A DNA stretch of 18,909 bases from NCBI GenBank assembly GCA_026770615.1, contig MU631312.1:601846-620754 (forward strand), in the 5' to 3' direction. Origin of the DNA: Pavlovales sp. CCMP2436 (lineage: Eukaryota > Haptophyta > Pavlovophyceae > Pavlovales). Below, piece after piece: positions 8,125-15,947 of the stretch (the stretch's first letter is position 1; each line of letters opens with the position of its first letter). Both the position numbers and the translations under genes were made by a program. The notes under the pieces are model-generated. The model did not search any database. It was not told where the DNA came from and saw only the letters and a list, made by a program, of their open reading frames with translations.

Positions 8125-8410
8125 TCAAAACTGTCCCTGATCTTGGCGGAGAGCACCCCGCCGCGAGCGTCACGGGGGCGGGCGCCGCGATCAGGATCGT
8201 CCTTGTTCTTGGCGGTAAGCACCACGCCGCGAGCGTCATTTAGCGCAGGGTGCTATTGATGAAGCCGTCCCGCGCCGCGATCGGGCGCGGGGTGCTATCG
8301 AAGCTCGCCCGCGCCACGATTGATTGGGCTCGTCCCTGTTCTTTGCGTGGAGCAACTCGCCGCGAGCGTCATGGGGCGCGGGGTGCTGTTGAAGCAGGAC
8401 TCGCCCATGC
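8125..8410. repeat. GC-rich tandem repeat, three diverged units
   Basis: A core of GTCC(C/T)TG(A/T)TCTT-GCG-(G/T)-AGCA-CGCCGCGAGCGTCA recurs at about 8129, 8198 and 8331. After it comes GCGC(A/G)GGGTGCTAT(T/C)GA-GC and a CCCGCGCC-CGAT piece, which is duplicated once inside the middle unit. Unit length therefore varies from about 70 to 135 bp. The open frames across it on both strands are by-products of the repeat, and I see no gene. Confidence 0.75.
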
Positions 8411-8549
8411 GAACTCGCCAATGGAAAAAAAAGAAAAGTGGGATGTGCTAACTGGACAAATTCCGCCATTGCTCATAACTTTCTAAAAGTTTGGGCGGTT
8501 TGTTTGTACAAAGCCTGAGCGATATTTCACGGTTTAACAGCATGCGACG

Positions 8550-8638
8550 AGGTGTTCGGAGCGCTATAACACGGTCTCGAACACCTTATCCCGAGAGTGT
8601 GACCCACTCGCACGCCAGGGCTGCACGCTTGGGATAAG
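8550..8638. other. Two adjacent stem-loops
   Basis: AGGTGTTCG (8550-8558) pairs with CGAACACCT (8578-8586). The next stem, CTTATCCC (8585-8592) with GGGATAAG (8631-8638), starts within the last bases of the first, so the two may be alternatives or be stacked. A small GAGTG/CACTC hairpin lies inside the second. The compact, perfectly paired stems suggest a structured transcript or the end of a mobile element. The AT-rich repeat array begins directly after. Confidence 0.6.
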
Positions 8639-8641
8639 CGA

Positions 8642-8905
8642 GATGTTGGCAATATTTTTTTCAATATTACCAGCAAAGATTTTTTCCAATATTCTTGCCG
8701 TATATTGCAATATTCACAGTGGCAAAAATAAAGCAATACGTCATATTGCAGCGAATATGTTTTAATCATATAATTAACATCTATATTGCAGCGAAGATTT
8801 TTACATGTACATGGGCAACATATCAAAGCAATATCCTTGCCATATTTACAGTGGGAGGCGGCCAATATAGTTTTGAATATATTGGCAATATCCTGGGCAA
8901 CGCTC
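8642..8905. repeat. AT-rich degenerate array of GCAATATT-type units
   Basis: The motifs TTGGCAATATT, CAATATTCACAGTGGC, ATATTGCAGCGAA (twice, about 42 bp apart) and TTGCCATATTTACAGTGGG recur in both orientations. It ends in ATATTGGCAATATCC just upstream of the esterase gene. A 120-codon frame through it (from 8695) contains near-duplicate peptides (AIFTVAK, AIFTVGG) produced by the repeat. The array may overlap the promoter of the esterase gene. Confidence 0.65.
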
Positions 8906-8950
8906 GACTGTCGCTGACGCCGCGCGCCGAATTAAAAAACCCGCGCTGGG

Positions 8951-9793
8951 ATGCCGGTGGACGGCACCGGCGCGCTCATCGCCTGCGCGGGCGCCGCGCT
9001 CTTCGTGCTGGCCGCGCGCGCCCGCGCGCGCCAGCGCGCGCGGCCGGGGCACATTGACGGCCGGGGGGCACATTCGGGCGAGGCGTACACATTGCAAGTG
9101 CGTCCCGTCGTGCTTCTACTCGGGGACTCTATCACACAGCAGGCCTTCGAGCACGGATGGGGCACCGCGCTCGCGGCCGCCTACGCGCGCGAGCGCAACG
9201 CCGACGTGTTGAACCGAGGCTTCAGTGGCTACAATTCGCGGCTGCTCAAGCGCGTCGTCTCAACCGTCCTCTCGCAGCTGGGCGAGCCGCTTGAGCGCGT
9301 CGCGCTTGTCACGCTGCTCGTCGGGTCGAATGACGCGACGCGTCCGGGCAGTGCGCAGCACGTGCCCGTCGGCGAGTATACCGACAATGTTCGCGCAATC
9401 CTCGAGGTCCTGCGAGATCGCTTGCCCGCCGCGCACGTGCTGGTCCTGACTCCACCCGCCGTTGACGAGGCCACTTTCCGCGCCTTTTGCGAGAAGACGG
9501 GCAGGGGCGATGGCGACGGCCGCTCGAACGAGCGGTTGGCGCCTTACGTCGACGCCGCTAAAGCTGTTGCCGTGCAGTGCGGTGCCCACGTCGTCGACCT
9601 GAACGCGCGCTCGCTGAGCTTTCCTGCGTGGCAGCAGCGACTGCTCTCGGACGGGTTGCACCTCTCGGGTGGTGGCAACCAGCTACTCTTTGAGTTACTC
9701 ACCGACGCCATCTGCAACCACCTCGTCGACGTCGCACCCGGGCGCCTGCCATGGCACCTACCCCGGTGGAATGACGTCCGCGTGCTCGTCTGA
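8951..9793 (+). CDS. IAH1: SGNH/GDSL esterase, isoamyl-acetate-hydrolysing esterase (IAH1) type
   Basis: A single-exon protein of 280 residues with all SGNH-hydrolase blocks in order. Block I is LLLGDSITQQ with nucleophile Ser60. Block II is NRGFSGYNSR, with its oxyanion-hole glycine near 90-93. Block III is VGSNDAT with Asn127. Block V is SDGLHLS with catalytic Asp234 and His237. GDSITQ, RGFSGYNSR and DGLHLS are typical of the IAH1 subfamily, which hydrolyses short acyl esters such as isoamyl acetate. A hydrophobic segment at residues 7-22, followed by an Arg-rich run, suggests a signal anchor not found in the shorter yeast protein (about 240 residues). The enzyme may therefore be membrane-tethered or secreted. 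An internal start is possible, but the next Met candidates lie beyond the catalytic core, which supports 8951. Codon use is strongly G/C-ending. No partner genes are adjacent. Confidence 0.92.
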   Translation: MPVDGTGALIACAGAALFVLAARARARQRARPGHIDGRGAHSGEAYTLQVRPVVLLLGDSITQQAFEHGWGTALAAAYARERNADVLNRGFSGYNSRLLKRVVSTVLSQLGEPLERVALVTLLVGSNDATRPGSAQHVPVGEYTDNVRAILEVLRDRLPAAHVLVLTPPAVDEATFRAFCEKTGRGDGDGRSNERLAPYVDAAKAVAVQCGAHVVDLNARSLSFPAWQQRLLSDGLHLSGGGNQLLFELLTDAICNHLVDVAPGRLPWHLPRWNDVRVLV

Positions 9794-10200
9794 CGCGCCT
9801 GTTGAGCTGCACGACGTGGTCGAGTGTACTTTCTGACGACGCGCTGGACGCTGCAGCTCTCATGAACGAACAAAAATATGGCCGGTTGTGATTCAGGTAC
9901 AGCTGCTAGCCCGACGAATCAGCGCGTCGCCCGTGGCTTGGAGTCATAATTCACTTTACGTGAAATAGCGTGCATTAGCAGACTACATAGATATGGTACT
10001 GGTAACTTTCGCTTCGAAAAACACGGATGGGACGCGGTTGATGTGTTCGCCGTCTAGACACGACACCTAAGTGACTAACTGATGTCACGCCCACACGCTT
10101 GAAGACCATCTCTGACTTCCTGCAACTCATTGTCTGCTGCGGGCACCCCGCCTTTCAATTAGTAAGTTCTCATATATTCAAAAAAAAAATGCCTGATAAT
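9794..10200. other. Intergenic stretch, nothing recognised
   Basis: Downstream of the esterase the DNA loses codon bias. A small TTCAC/GTGAA hairpin lies near 9951-9965 and an A-run near 10180. I see no gene, RNA gene or repeat of note. Confidence 0.5.
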
Positions 10201-10209
10201 AATGGTCAA

Positions 10210-10686
10210 TCAAGAACAGCGCTGACCAAATTTCTGGACTGCGCGCTGCGGCGCGCTGCGGCGCGCTGTGGACGCACCGCCTTGTCGTCCTTGTAGCCCC
10301 TCATCCTCCTCGTCTTCTCCGTCGTCCTCTTCGTCACCACCTGCCTTCGCCGCAAAGAAGAGGAACGCCAATCGAGGAAAAACGCTGATCTCGTGCGCGC
10401 GCTGCGCGCCTAAACCACCGAGCCTTATTCCGCCTTCGGCGAGCCCCAGAGCATTACAAGTTGTGTGCACTTGACAGACGCACGGCCTCGGCGATAGCTG
10501 CCGGTCTCGCCCTCGATCATGCTCGCAGCGCGCGCACGCGATGTCGGCGACGACCGCCTCGGGCACGTCGGTCGCCCAGAACTTTTTGCACAGGTAACTG
10601 TTAGTGGGCACCTTCGAGCACTCGGTAGCCTCCTTGCCTGCGCACGGGCGGCGGCGCGCGCAGCGCGTGCGGGCGCGCGCGCGCAA
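10210..10686 (-). CDS. Uncertain gene fragment, probably spliced
   Basis: The reverse-strand frame holds a G/C3-biased segment reading ECSKVPTNSYLCKKFWATDV, then PEAVVADIACARCEHD (about 10620-10515), with four cysteines in spaced positions. It continues into poorer sequence. Near 10345 a pyrimidine-rich stretch and CAG| precede a very acidic run (GGDEEDDGEDEEDEG). A neighbouring reverse frame (MIEGETGSYRRGRASVK, from about 10519) also looks coding, so a splice or frameshift probably lies near 10520. I do not recognise a family. The acidic and Ser-rich runs are partly products of a TCC/TCG simple repeat at 10300-10340. Confidence 0.3.
   Translation of the reverse strand: MRARARTRCARRRPCAGKEATECSKVPTNSYLCKKFWATDVPEAVVADIACARCEHDRGRDRQLSPRPCVCQVHTTCNALGLAEGGIRLGGLGAQRAHEISVFPRLAFLFFAAKAGGDEEDDGEDEEDEGLQGRQGGASTARRSAPQRAVQKFGQRCS
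10241..10270. repeat. Three tandem 10-bp units GCGCGCTGCG
   Basis: Two perfect units and a third with one change (GCGCGCTGTG) lie directly in tandem, inside the uncertain reverse-strand frame. Confidence 0.9.
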
Positions 10687-10982
10687 GGAGTTATTTGTGC
10701 ACTATGGTGCCATGGTTGTTGCAAGAGGGAACTCCACGCTTGTTGTGTACTGACGGCGGCGAGTTTTGCGACCGTAACTGCATTTTCAAACGCAGCGTGC
10801 TCCACTGCATCTGCACATGCGATCGCGAGCAGCGAAGCGGGCGGCCATCGTGCGCCTCTGAGTGTTCCCTCTGCTTGCGAAATCTCACGATTTTGCATAC
10901 TGTAAACGCGCCTGACTTCGCGTGACTTTTTAACATCATTTCTGTGCACGGAATCTTTATATGCAAAACATGTCGCATCTCT

Positions 10983-11073
10983 CCCTCTCTCTCTGTCTAT
11001 ATCTGATGCACGATCTTGTCTGTGAGTGAACGCGAGTCTCCTGCCGCACACTGCTGAGCCAATTATTATTATA
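10983..11073 (+). mobile_element. SINE-like repeat, copy A, with ATT tail
   Basis: It shares with 13990-14083 the order CTCTCTCTCTG, GCA(C/T)GATCTTG, CTGTGAG, ACGCGAGTCTCCTGC, GCACACTGCTGAGCC, then an ATT-repeat tail. The defined 3' end followed by a simple repeat is typical of SINEs and of LINE-mobilised short elements. The 5' end is not defined. TGCTGAGCC plus a different tail occurs twice more in the window. Confidence 0.65.
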
Positions 11074-11122
11074 TCTTGGTGATCCTTAAAATAAAATCCT
11101 GGTGAACCTATGAAAACAAAGT

Positions 11123-11211
11123 TTTCTCTGGTACCCAGCTTGCACCCCTTTAATTCGCTGCGGCGGCGGCCGCGGCCGCTGACATATAACAATGGAAAGA
11201 ATATGTAAATA
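11123..11211 (+). repeat. Dispersed repeat R1, first copy
   Basis: TTTCTCTGGTACCCAGCT, GCACCC, TTTAAT, a CGGCGGC/GGCCGCGGCCGC block and AATATGTAAATRCAT occur in the same order at 12100-12194. The central block is a GC-rich palindrome in both. The two copies are 977 bp apart and start a larger composite unit with R2. Confidence 0.8.
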
Positions 11212-11247
11212 CATATTCCATATGTAAAAACCAAACTAAAACCATAC

Positions 11248-11697
11248 GTAAAAACTGATGGGATTTCTCTCCTTGGCTAGGAGAAGTCACAACGAGCCAG
11301 TTACGGTTGTCCGTTGGACACGGTAGTCCAAGCTTGGACCACTCGTGTCAGCCTTCATCAGGATCAACTATGATCTAATGGAGCGTCTCAACCAGAGACA
11401 ACTATCTTAAGCGTAACTGGGTTTTAGGACGAAGCGGTCCCTAAAACCCTAGATACGGTTGGAATAGAATAGAACATTCTGTTCCTGGACTCTTCGTGTC
11501 CTCTTTCGACAGTTGGATCAAGGGCTTCCCATAACCCCGCCGACGCATGCCGCCGACCGGTAGTGTGTTGTCGCAATGGGGAAAGGATAACTATCCAGTG
11601 AAACCCCTTGTGAGTACAATCGAGTACTCATCAGTGGATATGCCCTCGAGCACCCACACATCCGACCATGCTTCTGAGCGCGCACGAATGCTAACAA
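11248..11697. mobile_element. Hairpin-rich insertion of about 450 bp within a repeat unit
   Basis: The repeat copy at 12194-12260 runs from R1 through CTAAAAACTAATCCAGTTTGG. The first copy breaks after TAAAAACT (11247) and resumes at AAAATCAATCCAG (about 11697). In between are many perfect pairings. CCAGTTACG (about 11297) and CGTAACTGG (about 11412) enclose GTCC/GGAC, a 16-bp stem at 11317-11349 with one bulge, and GTCTC/GAGAC. Further along come GGGTTTTAG-GAC/GTC-CTAAAACCC (11420-11451), GGAC/GTCC and TGAGTAC/GTACTCA. No coding frame, hammerhead core, rRNA or tRNA pattern is seen. TGCTAAC near 11690 followed by CCAG near 11709 also resembles an intron end. Its identity is unknown. Confidence 0.45.
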
Positions 11698-11699
11698 AA

Positions 11700-12070
11700 A
11701 TCAATCCAGTTTGAAATCACTCAATTCAAAAATAACCATAGGTAAAAACCAATCCAGTTTGGAATCACTCAGTCAAAAAATAGCAAAATCACAATTTGGA
11801 TCACAAACTGGTTTTCTAGCACACACACCCGCCGTCCATTTTCACCTTTTTTTGTTGTATCCCGAGTTGGATCACAAACCGATTTTCTTAAAAGACCAAA
11901 ACCAGTTCAAATAGCAAAATCAGTTTAAATATAGCTCATTCAGTATAGAATAGCAAAATTCCGATTTAGATCACAAGCTAGATTTTAACACACCCCTCCA
12001 ACGTCCATTTTTTTTTTGTATCCCGAATGATAGTGATAGTGATACTGATACTGATAGAAAACCTGTTCAC
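11700..12070 (+). repeat. Dispersed repeat R2 units, tandem partial copies
   Basis: The unit reads AATCCAGTTTGGAATCACT, AGCAAAATC, CAATTTGGATCACAAAC, GTTTT, ACACACCC, CGTCCATTTT, a T-run, GTATCCCGA and ATAGTGATAGTGATA, then AAAACCTGTTC. A first partial copy (11700-11737) precedes a long copy (11744-11861), a short partial copy (11868-11889) and a long copy (11895-12070). The frame at 11711-11914 is a by-product. Confidence 0.8.
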
Positions 12071-12099
12071 CAGCCCCAGGTCCGCAGGATCCTACTAAT

Positions 12100-12194
12100 T
12101 TCTCTGGTACCCAGCTCGCACCCTTTAATAATTTACGGCGGCAGCGGCCGCGGCCGCGGCCGCTCATACAAACAATACAAACAATATGTAAATG
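12100..12194 (+). repeat. Dispersed repeat R1, second copy
   Basis: It matches 11123-11211 as described there. The GGCCGC block is one unit longer, giving GGCCGCGGCCGCGGCCGC. It is preceded directly by the AAAACCTGTTCACCAG end of R2, so R2 and R1 form one larger repeating unit. Confidence 0.8.
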
Positions 12195-12242
12195 CATGGC
12201 TCATACAAACAATATATTCAAATGCGGTGGCTGTTCAATAGC

Positions 12243-12741
12243 TAAAAACTAATCCAGTTTGGAATCGCTTGGTTAAATTAACAGCAAAATCCCAATTTGG
12301 ATCACAAACCGTTTTTAAAACTACGGCTTAATTTAACAAATGGGCAGCAGACGGTGGGTGGCGGACTCAGGTTGCGTGAACGCCCAGGCAAATCGCCTAG
12401 GCGTTCATGCGCGAAATCGCCTCAGGTGGCGCCATCAGTTGCGCCGTCAAGTTTCCCGTCATCAGTTGCGTCGTTGATCGAGGAGCGGCTTTCGCGGGGT
12501 CCACGGTGTCGACAAACGGCCACCCCTCCCACGCCCCGGCATAATATGCTGCACGACACTGCCATAATTGCCACTCAGGACGAGCACAAGGTGGCGGCAG
12601 CGCGAACATTAAGTGGCAGCGCGAACATGCAGACGTCGTCTGCGCATAAGTGGTTTTTATCCTCCCCCCCCGTCCAATTATCAACTTTTTGGTGTATTCC
12701 GAAGGATAGTGATAGTGGTAGTAATAAAAAACCTGTTTTCC
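12243..12741 (+). repeat. Dispersed repeat R2, split copy
   Basis: The first half of R2 (AATCCAGTTTGGAATC to GGATCACAAACCG) lies at 12243-12313. The second half (CCGTCCAATTATCAACTTTTT to AAAACCTGTT) lies at 12669-12736. About 350 bp of GC-rich DNA separates them, including a 13-bp hairpin (12377-12407) and a doubled CATCAGTTGCG segment (12434, 12460). The separating DNA may be another insertion. Confidence 0.65.
12377..12407. other. 13-bp inverted repeat
   Basis: TGAACGCCCAGGC and GCCTAGGCGTTCA pair with one mismatch around a five-base loop (AAATC). It sits within the DNA that splits the last R2 copy. Confidence 0.8.
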
Positions 12742-12757
12742 AAGAGCATACATTCAG

Positions 12758-13153
12758 CTGCTGGAGCCAGCTCTCGGTGCACACAGTGAAAAGCTGAACC
12801 GGAAGAGGTTTTTGTGCTAAGTTATCAAGCTTGAAGATGCCGCTAGACGCAGAGTTTGACGTGGAAGAACTTCGTTAATACGGCCCGACACCTGAATCCC
12901 TTTGGAATGCCGAGAACAGGGCCTCCAAAGTGAAGAGACGTACGTTGACTCGGATGCTGAAATACCACCCTCACTTTGGAGGCCATTTTTTGTCTTTGCC
13001 TTTAGAATGAGGTGTCAAACACCATGACCGAAGTTGTTCCCCGTCAAATTTTGCGGCTAGGGGTATCTTCAAGGTCACACTAATAAAATAAGTAATTTCG
13101 AACTCCCCCGCATGGGGGGGAATTCGCTGTGCACCGGCGCCTGGCTCCAGCAG
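12758..13153. mobile_element. 396-bp foldback element (long terminal inverted repeats)
   Basis: The ends are exact inverted copies: CTGCTGGAGCCAG (12758-12770) and CTGGCTCCAGCAG (13141-13153), followed inward by CGGTGCACA in both arms. Similarity continues: CTTGAAGAT-CC-CTAG-CGCA-A-TTTGACG-GGAA-AACTTCG in the left arm (12829-12874) matches the reversed right arm (13028-13074). Both reach GACACCT, then a perfect central stem GGCCTCCAAAGTGA (12930-12943)/(12971-12984). Only about 27 bp are left unpaired at the centre. This is the design of a foldback or MITE-type non-autonomous transposon. No coding frame is inside and no target duplication is obvious. Confidence 0.75.
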
Positions 13154-13375
13154 TAAGTGGAAGATTATTGAGTCGCCCTGTCCGGCCGGCTAAAGAACTC
13201 TTGTTGGGAATTGTGGCCGGAAGAAAGAGATAGCAGCCGCTCCAGTAAAAAGGGGCAGGTTTGGCGAGCTGCACACACAGCGCACTTCATTATAATTTTA
13301 TAACTTATTTATACATATGCCCAAAGGCAACAAAGAGGCGGAAGCACTCCAGCGTTTCTAAGATCTCTCTTGCAG

Positions 13376-13787
13376 GCGCGCAACACGCTCCGCGCGCTTA
13401 TGCGCAAGGAACTCGGCGTGATCGTGTCGCGCGGCCACACACAGCTCTTCCTCGCACGTGTACGCACGCTACATACACACACAGAGTGCGCGCGCGGTCG
13501 CCGGCGCCCGGGGTGGGCAATGGTTCCAGAGGAGGGGCCGCTCGGCTACAGGGTGTCGCGGGCAATAAGAAACTGTAGTAACGTTAAGAAACTGAGCTTC
13601 ATTTTTATGCCCTTCAATAGTAATTTAAGCATATTTTGTATGTAATTTGCTAAGAAACTGAGCCTTAGTCTCAAAAGCGCCGTTCTTATTTAAATATTGC
13701 CTGCAGGGGCCGGAGGACGCCTTTGAGCAGGCAGACGACGTATACTACAGCGACAACTGGCGCAGCCGCAACGCCGCGAGCTGGGCG
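13376..13787 (+). CDS. Candidate exons of an unidentified spliced gene
   Basis: TTTCTAAGATCTCTCTTGCAG is a good acceptor ending at 13375. It is followed by G/C3-rich codons reading ARNTLRALMRKELGVIVSRG, then HTQLFLA, with a possible donor at 13458 (AC|GTGTAC). A second acceptor, ATTGCCTGCAG, ends at 13706. It is followed by GPEDAFEQADDVYYSDNWRS and RNAASWARQ, with a possible donor near 13787 (GA|GTGCAA). Both peptides look like genuine protein, but I do not recognise a family. I cannot join the phases with confidence. The long frames over 13261-13645 include non-coding DNA. A later exon candidate is at 14340. Confidence 0.3.
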
Positions 13788-13989
13788 AGGCAGAGTGCAA
13801 GCTGTGGCACAAGACGAGGTGGCCGTGGGCGCGGCCGTGGTGGCCATGGGCTAGGATGGTGGCCAGGACGCACACACTCACACTCAAGGGTGTGCGTGTT
13901 GGTGCATGAGGGTGTGGCGGTGTGTGTGTAGATGGGTGGGGATGGGGGAAGGAGACTGTGACGTGTACACATCTCCATCCGCCTCACCG

Positions 13990-14083
13990 CCTCTCTCTCT
14001 GGCAATTTCTGCATGATCTTGGCTGTGAGCAAACGCGAGTCTCCTGCGGCACACTGCTGAGCCAATTATTATTATTATTATTC
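13990..14083 (+). mobile_element. SINE-like repeat, copy B, with ATT tail
   Basis: It aligns with copy A (10983-11073) over about 80 bp, including CGCGAGTCTCCTGC and CACACTGCTGAGCCAATTATT. The ATT tail is longer here. Copy B has CTGTGAGCAAAC where copy A has CTGTGAGTGAAC. Confidence 0.65.
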
Positions 14084-14096
14084 TAAGATATTGCTT

Positions 14097-14125
14097 TCTT
14101 ATAGGGATTCAAACTGGTGTCTGAT
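14097..14125 (+). repeat. Dispersed short repeat (ATAGGGATTCAARCTGG)
   Basis: ATAGGGATTCAAACTGGTGTCTGATT here matches ATAGGGATTCAAGCTGGCGTCTGACT near 18372-18397 at all but three or four positions. The GATTCAARC core looks a little like a polymerase III B box, but no matching A box is evident. Confidence 0.6.
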
Positions 14126-14217
14126 TAAGATATAGTATATCGTGGCTCATCAGCAATGTGTTATTTCTAAGATATATAGGCTTGATGAGAATTCTCATGA
14201 TTTCCATTGGGTACGAT

Positions 14218-14269
14218 GGGGGGGGGGGGTTCTGGGCGGGACAAAAGTAGGATTAAGGGGGGGGGGGGG
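14218..14269. repeat. Two long G homopolymers
   Basis: G runs of about 12 (14218-14229) and 13 (14257-14269) bases lie close together. They may form G-quadruplexes and are places where base counts are unreliable. Confidence 0.9.
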
Positions 14270-14339
14270 TTTGCGCCGCAGGCGAGCGCCACAGGCGGGG
14301 TTTTTTAAAAGCTTTTTTTAGGTATTGGATTTTTGTCAG

Positions 14340-14381
14340 TGCGCTAGGATGGGCAGGGACAAGACGCGCACTGTGGTCAAG
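14340..14381 (+). CDS. Possible small exon with near-perfect splice sites
   Basis: ATTGGATTTTTGTCAG ends at 14339. It is followed by 42 bases that read CARMGRDKTRTVVK in one open frame, then AAG|GTGAGT, a consensus donor. It may also be a first exon starting at the ATG at 14349. It could belong with the candidate exons at 13376-13787. No following exon was found before 15180. The peptide is too short to name. Confidence 0.3.
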
Positions 14382-14389
14382 GTGAGTCT

Positions 14390-15185
14390 AGTCTAGCTTA
14401 TGATGACTGAACATCAGAATATCATCATGATATCAGATTAAAATCATGCGATATTCATCACTGCATTCGGAAGCATCGGAACCGAGTCGTCTTCTCTCAT
14501 CGGCCAGAGCACGAGAACGCCTTTGGCGTATAAACGGTTACGGTAGTTACACAAAATATATAGCAAATAACTTATTGAGTGGGGAATAATTGGACATCTT
14601 GCCAAACCCCCCCCCGATTTAGCAACACAATATTTCCATAATTTAATGGGCATAATCAGCGAAGCTAGGTTCTGCATCTATATGTGCATATATTTACTTT
14701 AATATATAAAAAGGCCGACATTTATTTCTTCACAAGCGAAGGCGCCTCCGGTGGGCCATCTGCGGTGGACGGCATGTATACATTCAGTTAGTTAAGTACT
14801 AGAATACTATCTGAATGAGACGCGATTGAAGGTATCTTAATCTAAGATCCCCTGATGGCGGACTCCACTATAAATGTGCTTTACTAACAAACTAACGCGT
14901 CTAACCCCCTAATAAGTGGCCAGGCCCCTATTAAAGTGGCCATTTGCACGCGTTGCGCTCATGAGTCTCAAACTTGAACGGCTAGGAATTTTGCGACAGA
15001 CTTTAGAACGCGCCAGATAGCCCGCACCGGGAAGCGTCCGGCAAGCTTACACGTTAGAAAAGGCCTAGACTTCTAAGGCTGCGCGGGTGGTCAGACCACG
15101 ACTCGCGAGTCAGGTGACGCAGTGACCGGCCCCACCGCAGGCCGTCCGCCAGGGAGATGGTCTCACGTCCTCGCAAGACTCAAGA
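14390..15185. other. AT-rich non-coding stretch
   Basis: No supportable gene is seen. There is an ATTCAG/CTGAAT inverted pair near 14780-14816, a doubled TATTAAAGTGGCC/TAATAAGTGGCC near 14910-14942, and close to the LRRC57-like stop two palindromes: GTGG-TCAGA-CCAC (about 15087-15099) and GACTCGCGAGTC (15100-15111). The last two could act in 3'-end formation of the LRRC57-like transcript, which comes from the other strand. Confidence 0.45.
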
Positions 15186-15188
15186 CTC

Positions 15189-15947
15189 CTAAGTCGAAAA
15201 CTTGAGGTCGCCGCCGTGCAGTTTGGATACGAGTTCTTTGTCCTGCCGCAGCTTTCGCCGCGCGTTGTAAGCGTCCGCGCCCTCGCCACCGAGTAGCCCA
15301 TCGCTTCCGAGCAGGTGATCGTCTACCTCGACCCGGTCGAGCGGCGTCTCCGTCAGAAGCGGCGCGGGCAGGGGCGCAAGATTTGGGTTGCCAGATAGCT
15401 TGAGCAGTCTCAGCCGCTTACACCCACCAAGAGAGCTAGGGAGCATCGCCAGGTCGTTCGAGCTCAGGTCCGCCTCGACGAGCGTCGCGAGCCGGCCAAA
15501 GTCGTCGGGCAAAGTCGCGAGCTTGTTGTGAGCGGCGGTGAGGATTGCGAGGGCCGCCAGGTCGCCGATCGCGGAAGGGAGCTCGGTGATCACGTTGTGG
15601 TCGAGATGTAGCTTCTTCAGCCTCGCACAGCCCACGATGGGTGCGGGCAGCGTCGTGAGCCGGTTGTTTCGCAGGTCAAGGAGCTCGAGCTTGACCAGCG
15701 TCCCGATCGTCGGGTCGAGCTCTGTGATCCGGTTGTGCGCGAGAGTGAGAGAAGTCAGGCTACCCCGCAGCCCACCGATGCCGCGAGCGTGCGCTATCAG
15801 GTTGTGGCTGAGGTCGAGCGTGCGCAGCGTGGCCATCGTCAGCGCGGCATCAGGCACCTTGGTCAGCGGTGGCATCTGATTGATCAGGACCAGCACGCCC
15901 GTCTTGTCCGCGCGCTCGAGCCGCTTTGAGGAGTTGGTGTTGCCCAT
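15189..15947 (-). CDS. LRRC57: LRRC57-like leucine-rich-repeat protein, predicted N-myristoylated
   Basis: The chosen start gives 252 residues beginning MGNTNSSKRLERADKTGVL. LRRC57 proteins begin MGN and have a K-T-G-V segment at the same place, and are about 240 residues long. Gly2 with Ser/Thr near position 6 fits an N-myristoylation signal, so the protein is probably attached to a membrane. Seven repeats of 23 residues run from about 41 to 200, with the pattern L-x-x-L-x-L-x-x-N-x-L/I-x-x-L-P (for example LELLDLRNNRLTTLP, LKKLHLDHNVITELP). A charged C-terminal helix (YNARRKLRQDKELVSKLHGG) resembles the K/R-rich LRRC57 tail. The frame is open 55 codons further upstream, but those residues are low-complexity and would hide the myristoyl site. 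Molecular function in this family is poorly known, probably protein binding. A small ORF diverges from it 173 bp upstream. Confidence 0.88.
   Translation of the reverse strand: MGNTNSSKRLERADKTGVLVLINQMPPLTKVPDAALTMATLRTLDLSHNLIAHARGIGGLRGSLTSLTLAHNRITELDPTIGTLVKLELLDLRNNRLTTLPAPIVGCARLKKLHLDHNVITELPSAIGDLAALAILTAAHNKLATLPDDFGRLATLVEADLSSNDLAMLPSSLGGCKRLRLLKLSGNPNLAPLPAPLLTETPLDRVEVDDHLLGSDGLLGGEGADAYNARRKLRQDKELVSKLHGGDLKFST

Noticed and set aside
9260..9661. Reverse-strand frames within the esterase gene
   Set aside because: The forward frame holds all the SGNH catalytic blocks; the others are shadows.
11247..11365. Hammerhead ribozyme on either strand (CTGATGG on +, CTGATGA on -)
   Set aside because: Neither has the GAAA box or a correctly placed third stem.
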